Shown here: piece by piece, positions 9,373-17,512 of the stretch
Layout of the letters: each line of letters begins with the position of its first letter
How positions within the stretch are numbered: position 1 is the stretch's first letter
Assembly (NCBI GenBank): GCA_028723525.1
Contig: JAQYET010000023.1
Coordinates: 62,001 to 126,000, forward strand
Source: Prevotellaceae bacterium
GTDB lineage: Bacteria; Bacteroidota; Bacteroidia; Bacteroidales; Bacteroidaceae
Direction: 5' to 3'
Length of the DNA stretch: 64,000 nucleotides
Notes under the pieces: generated by a model
The model's input: the letters and a program-made list of their open reading frames with translations, nothing else
Told to the model about the DNA's origin: nothing
Databases searched by the model: none
Made by a program: the position numbers and the translations under genes

Positions 9373-9452
9373 AAATCGGCGATTTTACAAAGTAATTTCG
9401 CCGAAATTGCAGACCAAATTCGCCGATTTTACTCTGCAAAATCGCCGATTTT
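9373..9452 (-). repeat. Four-box 22-bp-phased intergenic element, copy A
   Basis: The cores TCGGCGA 9376-9382, TCGCCGA 9398-9404, TCGCCGA 9420-9426 and TCGCCGA 9442-9448 begin exactly 22 bp apart. Each sits in an AAAT...ATTT palindromic frame. Read with the ACTTTG tail, this copy is inverted relative to B, C and E. It lies between the divergent ATPase and purL genes. The rest of the 570-bp gap (9084-9653) shows only the two promoters. Confidence 0.9.
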
Positions 9453-9609
9453 GGCAGAGCATGGTATATGTGGTGTATGGCAAAAGGGTATCGCATGTTA
9501 CGCGGTAAAGTGGAAATCGGGAAAGAGGAGCTGACGGAGGGGGATGCAATTTAGGTTTAAGACAAGGATATTTTTGCTTTACTGATGCGCGTAAAACGAA
9601 AAAAATACT

Positions 9610-9617
9610 TACCTTTG
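9610..9617 (+). promoter_or_regulatory. -7 promoter element ahead of purL
   Basis: TACCTTTG is a perfect match to TAnnTTTG and lies 36 bp before the purL ATG. A good -33 element at 19-20 bp spacing is not obvious. Confidence 0.6.
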
Positions 9618-9653
9618 CAGCGTTATTACAATTAAAACATATACCTGACCGAT

Positions 9654-12600
9654 ATGATATTTTTCTTCAAGACCACAACAGCGAGCATCATAGCAACTGA
9701 AGCAGACCACCGGTTGAACGCTCAAGAGATAGAAAAACTGTGCTGGCTCTATGGCGACGCCGAACTGCTTATGACAGGAAACATGGCACAGGAGGCTGTG
9801 GAAGGCTTCTTCGTGGGACCACGACGCGAGATGGTTACACCGTGGAGCACCAATGCCGTGGAGATTACACAGAACATGAATCTCCGCGGCATTGTGCGTA
9901 TAGAGGAGTTTTTCCCCGCGGCAGACGGCAACGCCGGGCACGACAAAATGCTGCAACGCATGTATGAAAGGCTCGACCAGAAGGTGTTCACCGTGAACCA
10001 TGAGCCGGAGGAAATAAAGCACGTGGAGAACCTTGAAGAATATAACGAGAGAGAGGGGCTGGCTCTCTCTGCCGCAGAAATAGACTATCTGCACAGCGTG
10101 GAGAAACAACTCGGGCGTCCGCTCACCGACAGCGAGGTGTTCGGTTTTGCACAGATAAACTCGGAGCACTGCCGACACAAGATTTTCGGGGGCAAATTCG
10201 TCATCGACGGAGTGGAAAAAGAGTCGAGCCTGTTTGCCATGATCAAGAAGACGACAAAGGAAAATCCGCACAGGATTTTATCGGCATACAAGGACAACGT
10301 GGCGTTCTCCGAGGGACCGGTGGTGGAGCAGTTCGCACCGGGCAACCAGTCAACGAGCGACTGGTTTCGCGTGAAGGAGATAGAGAGCGTTATCTCGCTG
10401 AAGGCAGAGACGCACAACTTCCCCACCACGGTGGAGCCGTTCAACGGGGCGTCAACAGGCACGGGAGGTGAAATACGCGACCGAATGGGTGGCGGTGTAG
10501 GCTCTTGGCCTATCGCCGGAACAGCCGTTTACATGACGTCTTACTCAAGACTTGGAGAGTTAAACGATGAGAGTGGAGTGACTGACGAAGGCTCAACCTT
10601 CCGCCCGAACTCTATAAAAGACGCTTTCGGAACGGAGCAAGGAAAGAACGCTCAACCCAAACCGTGGGAGCAGCTGCTGCCTGTCCGCGAGTGGCTATAC
10701 CAAACCCCGGAGCAGATATTGATAAAGGCTTCGAACGGTGCGAGCGACTTCGGCAACAAGTTCGGGCAGCCGCTGATTACCGGCTCGGTGCTCACCTTCG
10801 AACATCAGGAGGGCAACGAGAAATACGCATACGATAAAGTGATAATGCTCGCGGGAGGAGTGGGCTACGGAACGAAGCGCGACTGTCTGAAGAAAGAACC
10901 GCAGAAGGGCAACAAGATTGTAGTGGTGGGCGGCGACAACTACCGCATCGGGCTCGGCGGCGGCTCGGTATCGTCTGTTGACACCGGCAGATACGGCAAC
11001 GGTATCGAACTGAACGCCATACAACGAGCCAACCCGGAGATGCAGAAACGCGCCTACAACCTCGTTAGAGCACTCTGTGAGGAAGACGTTAACCCCGTTG
11101 TCAGCATACACGACCACGGCAGTGCCGGTCATGTGAACTGCCTTTCGGAACTCGTGGAGGAGTGTGGCGGCGAGATTGACATGACGAAACTGCCCATCGG
11201 CGACAAGACACTGTCGGCGAAAGAGATAATAGCAAACGAGAGTCAGGAGCGAATGGGACTGCTGATTGACGAGAAACACATAGACCATGTGCGCCGTATC
11301 GCCGAGCGGGAGCGCGCTCCGCTGTATGTCGTGGGCGAGACAACGGGCGACGCTCACTTCTCTTTCCGTCAGGGCGACGGCAGGAAACCTTTCGACCTTG
11401 ACGTGGCACAGATGTTCGGACACTCCCCCGTGACGGTGATGAAAGACGAAACGGTGGAGCGACACTATGACAACGTGAACTACGAAGGCGCAGAAGCCCG
11501 CCTCGACTCGCTCTTGAAGAGCGTTCTTTCGCTTGAGGCTGTGGCTTGCAAAGATTGGCTCACGAACAAGGTTGACCGCTCGGTGACGGGCAAGGTGGCA
11601 CGACAGCAGTGCCAAGGCGAGATACAGTTGCCGCTGAGCGACTGCGGCGTGGTGGCACTCGACTACCGTGGCAGAAAGGGAATTGCCACCGCTTTGGGGC
11701 ATGCTCCGCAGGCAGGACTGGCTAATCCGGCTGCCGGCAGTGTGCTTTCTGTTGCCGAGTCGCTCACGAACATTGTCTGGGCACCGCTCGAAGAAGGGCT
11801 CGACAGTGTCTCTCTCTCGGCAAACTGGATGTGGCCCTGCCGCTCGCAGAAAGGCGAGGATGCCCGACTTTATGCCGCGGTGGAGGCTCTCTCCGACTTC
11901 TGCTGCGAACTTCGCATCAACGTTCCCACCGGAAAAGACTCGCTGTCGATGAGCCAGCAATATCCCAATGGCGAAAAGATAATCGCTCCGGGGACCGTGA
12001 TTGTAAGTTCGGGAGGTCAGGTGGATGACGTGAGAAAGGTGGTTTCGCCGGTTATGGTGAACGATTGTGGCACAACGTTCTGTCATATCGACTTCTCCTA
12101 CGACAAGCAACGGCTCGGAGGAAGTGCCTTCGCGCAGACCCACGGCAAGGTTGGCGACGACGTGCCGGCGGTGAAAGACCCGGAATATTTCCGCAATGCG
12201 TTCAATGCTTTGCAGGATTTGATAAAGCGCGGAATGATTATTGCCGGTCACGACATAAGTGCCGGAGGTCTTATCACGACGCTGCTCGAAATGACATTTG
12301 CCAACCGCGAGGGCGGAATGAACATCGACCTGAGCGCGTTTGCAGGCAACGACATAGTGAAGATGCTGTTTGCAGAGAACCCGGGAGTGGTAATTCAGGT
12401 TGCCGACAGCGATGTGGCTGCCGTCGAAGCGGTGTTCGAAGAGGCAGGAGTGAGCTGCGTAAGGATAGGAAAACCTGACACTCCGCGCTACATCGTGGTG
12501 CAAAAAGACAGTTTCTGCCATTGCTTCGACATTGATAATCTGCGCGATGCGTGGTATCACACATCCCACCTGCTCGACCGCAGGCAGAGTTTCAACGGCT

Positions 12601-13508
12601 GTGCAGACGAAAGAGCGAAGAACTATAAGAAGCAACCGTTGGAGATTAAGTTCGGCGGAGCGTTGAGCGAAGAGTGTGTAGCGTTGGGCGAAAGGAAAGC
12701 GGTGAGTCATCAGAAAGCCGCCATAATAAGAGAAAAGGGTACAAACGGCGAGCGCGAAATGGCTTACTCGCTGTGGCTTGCGGGCTTCGATGTGAAAGAC
12801 GTGATGATGACCGACCTCATCAGCGGGCGCGAAACGCTCGACGAGGTGAACATGATTGTGTTCTGCGGAGGCTTCTCCAACTCCGATGTTCTCGGCAGTG
12901 CAAAGGGCTGGGCAGGCGCATTCCTGTTCAATCCCAAGGCAAAGGAGGCTCTCGACAGGTTCTATGCACGCGAAGACACCCTGTCGCTCGGCATCTGCAA
13001 CGGCTGCCAACTCATGGTGGAACTCGGACTGCTGGAGGGTAAAGGCGCGCATAGCGGCAGCGGCGTTGACGGCAAGAGGCGTATGCGCATGCTGCATAAC
13101 GACAGCCATAAGTTTGAGAGCAGTTTCGTCTCTCTCGCCATTCCGCAGAACGACAGCGTGATGTTAGGGTCGCTCGGCGGCAGCAAGCTCGGCATCTGGG
13201 TTGCCCACGGCGAGGGTAAATTCTCACTTCCGGAACCGGAAGAGAACTACAACATCGTGGCGAAATACAACTATCACGACTATCCTGCCAACCCCAACGG
13301 CAGCGACTACGACGCCGCAGGCATCTGTTCTGACGACGGTCGCCACCTCGCTATGATGCCTCACCTTGAGCGCGCCATATTCCCTTGGCAGAACGCATGG
13401 TATCCGCACGACCACAGAAACGACGAGGTGACACCGTGGATAGAGGCATTCGTGAATGCACGCAGGTGGATAGAAGAGAGGCAGAAAGGGGAAACGGTAA
13501 ACAAATAA
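9654..13508 (+). CDS. purL: Phosphoribosylformylglycinamidine synthase, large fused form
   Basis: This 1284-residue enzyme carries out the fourth step of purine synthesis, FGAR to FGAM with glutamine and ATP. The synthetase part shows GFAQINSEHCRHKIF and KAETHNFPTTVEPFNGA, and the C-terminal glutamine amidotransferase shows the nucleophile in LGICNGCQLM. It looks longer than usual. Extra residues at about 300-340 (between YMTSYSRLGEL and PWEQLLPV) have no counterpart I recall in other PurL proteins. A -7 promoter lies 36 bp upstream. Confidence 0.93.
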   Translation: MIFFFKTTTASIIATEADHRLNAQEIEKLCWLYGDAELLMTGNMAQEAVEGFFVGPRREMVTPWSTNAVEITQNMNLRGIVRIEEFFPAADGNAGHDKMLQRMYERLDQKVFTVNHEPEEIKHVENLEEYNEREGLALSAAEIDYLHSVEKQLGRPLTDSEVFGFAQINSEHCRHKIFGGKFVIDGVEKESSLFAMIKKTTKENPHRILSAYKDNVAFSEGPVVEQFAPGNQSTSDWFRVKEIESVISLKAETHNFPTTVEPFNGASTGTGGEIRDRMGGGVGSWPIAGTAVYMTSYSRLGELNDESGVTDEGSTFRPNSIKDAFGTEQGKNAQPKPWEQLLPVREWLYQTPEQILIKASNGASDFGNKFGQPLITGSVLTFEHQEGNEKYAYDKVIMLAGGVGYGTKRDCLKKEPQKGNKIVVVGGDNYRIGLGGGSVSSVDTGRYGNGIELNAIQRANPEMQKRAYNLVRALCEEDVNPVVSIHDHGSAGHVNCLSELVEECGGEIDMTKLPIGDKTLSAKEIIANESQERMGLLIDEKHIDHVRRIAERERAPLYVVGETTGDAHFSFRQGDGRKPFDLDVAQMFGHSPVTVMKDETVERHYDNVNYEGAEARLDSLLKSVLSLEAVACKDWLTNKVDRSVTGKVARQQCQGEIQLPLSDCGVVALDYRGRKGIATALGHAPQAGLANPAAGSVLSVAESLTNIVWAPLEEGLDSVSLSANWMWPCRSQKGEDARLYAAVEALSDFCCELRINVPTGKDSLSMSQQYPNGEKIIAPGTVIVSSGGQVDDVRKVVSPVMVNDCGTTFCHIDFSYDKQRLGGSAFAQTHGKVGDDVPAVKDPEYFRNAFNALQDLIKRGMIIAGHDISAGGLITTLLEMTFANREGGMNIDLSAFAGNDIVKMLFAENPGVVIQVADSDVAAVEAVFEEAGVSCVRIGKPDTPRYIVVQKDSFCHCFDIDNLRDAWYHTSHLLDRRQSFNGCADERAKNYKKQPLEIKFGGALSEECVALGERKAVSHQKAAIIREKGTNGEREMAYSLWLAGFDVKDVMMTDLISGRETLDEVNMIVFCGGFSNSDVLGSAKGWAGAFLFNPKAKEALDRFYAREDTLSLGICNGCQLMVELGLLEGKGAHSGSGVDGKRRMRMLHNDSHKFESSFVSLAIPQNDSVMLGSLGGSKLGIWVAHGEGKFSLPEPEENYNIVAKYNYHDYPANPNGSDYDAAGICSDDGRHLAMMPHLERAIFPWQNAWYPHDHRNDEVTPWIEAFVNARRWIEERQKGETVNK

Positions 13509-13517
13509 ACGGCGGAA

Positions 13518-14069
13518 ATGGCTTTGAGCAACATCTATCTGGAGTCGTTCAGAACGTTCTTCAAAATCGGCGCGGTGACATTCGGCGGCGGATATGCCAT
13601 GATACCCATCATCGAAACAGAGGTGGTGGACAAGCACCAATGGCTCAACAAGGAGGAACTTCTTGACATCATCGCCATTGCACAGAGCACTCCGGGCGTG
13701 TTTGCGGTGAACATCAGCACCTTCATAGGCTATAAACTGCGCGGAACGAAGGGGGCAATATGCGCCACGGTGGGTGCTGCCCTCCCCTCGTTTCTCATAA
13801 TACTGCTCATCGCGATGTTCTTCAACAAGTTCAAAGACAACGAGGTTGTGGCATCGATATTCAACGGGATACGCCCTGCGGTGGTGGCTCTCATCGCCGT
13901 GCCGACGTTCAACCTTGCCAAGAGTGCGCGCATAACGCTATCCAACTGCTGGATTCCCATTGCCTGCGCACTGGCGATATTCCCCATCGGAGTGTCTCCG
14001 ATAATAATAATTGTCGTTGCCGGCGTGAGCGGATACATATATGGGAAATATGTCAAACCTACGGAATAG
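13518..14069 (+). CDS. Chromate transporter, first half-size subunit
   Basis: This 183-residue CHR-family membrane protein has the signature FKIGAVTFGGGYAMIP near the start, then a QSTPGVFAVN loop and further hydrophobic segments. Half-size CHR proteins occur as pairs that probably assemble with opposite topology. The partner follows 120 bp later. The substrate is chromate or another oxyanion in characterised members; here it is not proven. It starts 9 bp after purL. Confidence 0.85.
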   Translation: MALSNIYLESFRTFFKIGAVTFGGGYAMIPIIETEVVDKHQWLNKEELLDIIAIAQSTPGVFAVNISTFIGYKLRGTKGAICATVGAALPSFLIILLIAMFFNKFKDNEVVASIFNGIRPAVVALIAVPTFNLAKSARITLSNCWIPIACALAIFPIGVSPIIIIVVAGVSGYIYGKYVKPTE

Positions 14070-14091
14070 GAAATGAAATTGAACAATAAGC

Positions 14092-14163
14092 GGATTTCTC
14101 CGACTAACCAGATTGGTTCGATTAGTATGATTAGCCCGATTGCTCCGATTACTCCTATCGCCC
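14092..14163 (+). repeat. Degenerate 9-bp tandem repeat between the chromate transporter halves
   Basis: Seven 9-bp units can be read from 14101: CGACTAACC, AGATTGGTT, CGATTAGTA, TGATTAGCC, CGATTGCTC, CGATTACTC, CTATCGCCC. The shared core is CGATTa. The tract fills most of the 120-bp gap between the two genes and does not look coding on the plus strand. Confidence 0.6.
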
Positions 14164-14189
14164 CCAATAATCAAAATCAATAAACAACA

Positions 14190-14765
14190 ATGGTCTATCT
14201 ATATCTCTTCATCACATTTTTCGAGATAGGTCTCTTCGGCTTCGGCGGCGGCTACGGCATGCTGTCGCTGATACAGAACGAGGTGGTGCGCACGCACAAA
14301 TGGCTCACCATGAGCGAATTTACGGACATTGTGGCTATCAGCCAGATGACTCCGGGACCGATAGGCATCAACTCTGCCACCTACTGCGGCTATGCCGCGG
14401 TGAAGAACGAGGGGTATGACGGACTGATGGCTGTGCTCGGCAGTGCCACGGCAACATTCGCCCTGATACTCCCTTCGCTGATATTGATGATACTGATAAG
14501 CAAGATGTTCATGAAATATATGGACACCCCGATGGCTAAGAACGTGTTTCTCGGACTGCGCCCTGCCGTGGTGGGGCTGCTCGGAGCGGCGACAATGATG
14601 CTTATCACGCCCGAGAACTTCGGCTCTCCCACCGAAACTCCGTGGCAGTTCTGGATTAGCGTGGCTCTCTTCGCGGCATGCTTCGTAGGCACAAAGTTCC
14701 TCAAGGTTAACCCCATAAGGATGATAGCATACAGCGGTTTTGCCGGACTGCTCCTGCTCTACTGA
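14190..14765 (+). CDS. Chromate transporter, second half-size subunit
   Basis: This 191-residue CHR-family protein has LFGFGGGYGMLSL near the N-terminus and SQMTPGPIGINSATYCGY, parallel to the first half. Five to six hydrophobic segments are visible. It pairs with the preceding gene. A strong terminator follows about 50 bp after the stop. Confidence 0.85.
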   Translation: MVYLYLFITFFEIGLFGFGGGYGMLSLIQNEVVRTHKWLTMSEFTDIVAISQMTPGPIGINSATYCGYAAVKNEGYDGLMAVLGSATATFALILPSLILMILISKMFMKYMDTPMAKNVFLGLRPAVVGLLGAATMMLITPENFGSPTETPWQFWISVALFAACFVGTKFLKVNPIRMIAYSGFAGLLLLY

Positions 14766-14813
14766 CAGAAAACGGCGACAGACCACTGCCATTAAACACC
14801 CGATAAACGACAA

Positions 14814-14860
14814 ACCGACCCTGAAAGTGCAAACAACGCTTTCAGGGTCGGTTTCGTTTT
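14814..14860. terminator. Bidirectional terminator between converging genes
   Basis: A perfect 14-bp stem, ACCGACCCTGAAAG at 14814-14827 with CTTTCAGGGTCGGT at 14839-14852, is followed by TTCGTTTT on the plus strand. It separates the chromate transporter and the M3 peptidase gene, which end toward each other. Confidence 0.85.
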
Positions 14861-14870
14861 ATACTGCTTC

Positions 14871-17018
14871 TTACAATCCTCTTGCCTTGAGCAGGGCTGC
14901 CGCATCGGGCGACTTCATTCCGGTGAAGTTAGAGAATGTCTGCATCAGGTCTTCCGTATTGCCACGACTGAGCAACTTGTCGCGGAAATCCTTGCCCACA
15001 GAAGGGTTCAGCGCGCCGTTCCGCTCGAAGTAGTCGGCACAGTTAACAGCGAGCACCTCGCTCCACAGATAGCTGTAATATCCTGCCGCATAGCCGCCTC
15101 CCCATACGTGATTGAAGTATGATGTGTGGTAGCGTGGCGGTATCTGATTGTTGTATAGACCAATCTCTTTCAGCACCGTAGCCTCAAACTCGTTTGCCTT
15201 ATCAGCCGTCGGCACCTCCGAAGAAGCGAGGCAATGCCATGCAAGGTCGGCACATGTGGCTGCAAGATTTTCCCCTAACGAGTAGGCAGAGTGGAAGTTG
15301 AGCGACTCAAGCATCTTCTTCTTCAGGTCTTCCGGCATGGATTTACCGGTCTCGTAGTGCTTTGCATAATTGGCAAACACCTCCGGCACAACGGCGAACG
15401 ACTCGTTGAACTGTGACGGAAGTTCCACAAAGTCGCGTGCCACCGACGTTCCGCTCAGCGTGTTATAATAGCAGTCGGACAGCATTCCGTGCAGAGCGTG
15501 ACCAAATTCGTGGAACATCGTGGTCACTTCATCCCATGTAAGGAGTGTCGGCTGACCCTCCGGTGCCTTGGCAGTGTTGCACACATTAAATATAATAGGT
15601 ATCTGCCCGCGTTGGTGGCTCTGCTTTGCGAAAGCGTCCATCCATGCTCCTCCGCGCTTCGTAGGGCGGCGGAAGTAGTCGCAGTAGAACAGTGCCAGCT
15701 GCTTTCCGTTGCCGTCTATCACGTCGAACACTTTCATATCGGGGTGATATGTAGGCAAATCCTTGCGCTCCTTGAACGTGAGCCCGTAGGCACGATTTGC
15801 CGCATAGAACACTCCGTTGTAAAGAACCGAGTCGATGTCGAAGTAAGGTTTCACTTCATCATCAGAGAAGTTGAAACGCTCTTTCTTCATCTTTGCAGAG
15901 TAGTAGAAGCGGTCGTAAGGCTCAAGTCGGAAGTCCTTGCCCATTGTCTTGCGTGCATACTCCTCTATTTCTCTTGTCTCTGCCTCTGCTTTCGGCGTGT
16001 AGGCAGCGATGAGTTGCTTCAGGAAAGCATACACGTTGTCTGTATTCTTTGCCATAGTGTTGTCCAACGAGTAGGAAGCATAGTTCGGATAACCCATCAG
16101 TTCGGCTTTCTCGGCACGCAATTTGGCAATTTCTACCACGAAGGGGAAGTTGTTATACTGTCCCGAACCGTCTGCGCGATGCACCGAAGCCTCATATACA
16201 CGCCTGCGCAAGTCGCGGTTGTCGAGGCTTGCCAGTATCGGCTGCTGCGTGGTGTTCACGATAACGATGCAGTAGGGAGCCTTTCCTCCGCGGCTCTCTG
16301 CGTCTTTCTTACACTGTGCGATGTCGGCATCGCTAAGTCCGGCGAGTTCCTCACGGCTGTTCACCCACACCGCAGCGTCGTTAGTTGCCTTTGGAAGCAT
16401 GTTTCCGAACTCCTGCTGCAGGGCGGCAATCCGGTTGTTTATCTCTTCCATTCGAGCCTTCTTCTCTGGCGACAGCAATGCTCCCGAGCGCACGAAGCCC
16501 TTATACGTCTCCTCAAGAAGTTTCCTGTCTTCACCCTTGAGGCTGTTAAGTTCGTTGTCATAGACATACTTCACGCGCTCAAAGAACTTCTGATTGAACG
16601 AGATTGCGTTCTCCAGAGCGGTGAGCAAGGGTATTGCCTCGTCTTCTGCCAGTCCCAAAGCCGGGGTCTTATTGGCATTTGTCAGTCCGAAGAAGACGTT
16701 AGACACCCTGCCGAGCAACTGTCCGCTCTCCTCGTAAGCGAGGATAGTGTTCTTGAATGTCGGCTTCTCCTTGTTCTCCACGATGCGCCTTATTTCCTCC
16801 CGCTGCTGCTCTATTCCTGCCTTCAGTGCCGGCAAATAGTCCGCCTCATTGATGACAGCGAAGTCAGGTGCGCCAAAAGGCAGTGTGCTTTTGTGCATCA
16901 GCGGATTACCGTCTGTCACGTTTCCTTTCTTGTTCCCGTCTGTCGTTGCGGCGGTTGCAATCATCACTGCCGATGCGAGTCCTGCCGTCAACAGACATTT
17001 TCCAATTCTGTTGTTCAT
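14871..17018 (-). CDS. M3-family zinc metallopeptidase (dipeptidyl carboxypeptidase type)
   Basis: This 715-residue peptidase has the zinc motif FHEFGHALHG at about residue 500 and ends with a helical domain typical of M3 oligopeptidases and Dcp. The N-terminus (MNNRIGKCLLTAGLASAVMI, then ATAATTDG) looks like a signal peptide, so the enzyme probably works in the periplasm on short peptides. Dcp releases C-terminal dipeptides. It is transcribed alone and faces away from the leucine-rich-repeat gene. Confidence 0.88.
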   Translation of the reverse strand: MNNRIGKCLLTAGLASAVMIATAATTDGNKKGNVTDGNPLMHKSTLPFGAPDFAVINEADYLPALKAGIEQQREEIRRIVENKEKPTFKNTILAYEESGQLLGRVSNVFFGLTNANKTPALGLAEDEAIPLLTALENAISFNQKFFERVKYVYDNELNSLKGEDRKLLEETYKGFVRSGALLSPEKKARMEEINNRIAALQQEFGNMLPKATNDAAVWVNSREELAGLSDADIAQCKKDAESRGGKAPYCIVIVNTTQQPILASLDNRDLRRRVYEASVHRADGSGQYNNFPFVVEIAKLRAEKAELMGYPNYASYSLDNTMAKNTDNVYAFLKQLIAAYTPKAEAETREIEEYARKTMGKDFRLEPYDRFYYSAKMKKERFNFSDDEVKPYFDIDSVLYNGVFYAANRAYGLTFKERKDLPTYHPDMKVFDVIDGNGKQLALFYCDYFRRPTKRGGAWMDAFAKQSHQRGQIPIIFNVCNTAKAPEGQPTLLTWDEVTTMFHEFGHALHGMLSDCYYNTLSGTSVARDFVELPSQFNESFAVVPEVFANYAKHYETGKSMPEDLKKKMLESLNFHSAYSLGENLAATCADLAWHCLASSEVPTADKANEFEATVLKEIGLYNNQIPPRYHTSYFNHVWGGGYAAGYYSYLWSEVLAVNCADYFERNGALNPSVGKDFRDKLLSRGNTEDLMQTFSNFTGMKSPDAAALLKARGL

Positions 17019-17261
17019 AGTTAAAGTTTAAATAATAGATAACTTTCAATTCACTTTTCCTGCCGGGTCTCCGTATTGACGGATACAATATGGCTTTGCA
17101 AAAATATAAATAAAACCTGACAATCGCCACGCTTTCATGTTTTTTAACCCATTGTTTCGGTGAAGCACGGATTACTTAACCCATTACCGTGAGGCTGTTT
17201 TCACGCCATTGCGCTCACGGTATATTACATAACACGGCGCAGGTGGAAATCTAACGCGGAA

Positions 17262-17345
17262 CAAAATCGGCGAAATTGCAAACCAAATTCGCCGATTTTA
17301 CGTTGCAATTTTGCCGAATTTGGTCGGCAAAATCGGCGATTTTAC
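17262..17345 (+). repeat. Four-box 22-bp-phased intergenic element, copy B
   Basis: The cores TCGGCGA 17267-17273, TCGCCGA 17289-17295, TTGCCGA 17311-17317 and TCGGCGA 17333-17339 are exactly 22 bp apart, followed by the tail ACTTTCCCG. It lies in the 494-bp divergent gap 17019-17512 between the M3 peptidase and the LRR gene. Apart from a promoter, I see nothing else in that gap. Confidence 0.9.
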
Positions 17346-17477
17346 TTTCCCGATCATAACCTCCGACACGGCAACGGGGCGCGGAATGAGGGCTTGAAGG
17401 GTAAGACATGGCACCGACGAGAATTCATATTATAAGTTAAATTCTAAGATTTATAACACAATTAGAATGTTTTTATT

Positions 17478-17485
17478 TATTTTTG
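17478..17485 (+). promoter_or_regulatory. -7 promoter element ahead of the LRR surface-protein gene
   Basis: TATTTTTG, matching TAnnTTTG, lies 27 bp before the ATG at 17513. The upstream DNA is very A/T rich. Confidence 0.5.
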
Positions 17486-17512
17486 CAGCCTTATATTTAA
17501 AAACAAAAAGGA

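Noticed and set aside
10695..13109. An 804-codon open frame on the minus strand opposite purL
   Set aside because: It is a shadow of purL, whose coding on the plus strand is certain. The translation is rich in Cys and His with no domain pattern.
15489..17024. 511-codon plus-strand frame opposite the M3 peptidase
   Set aside because: It is antisense to a clear zinc peptidase; no promoter and no recognisable fold.
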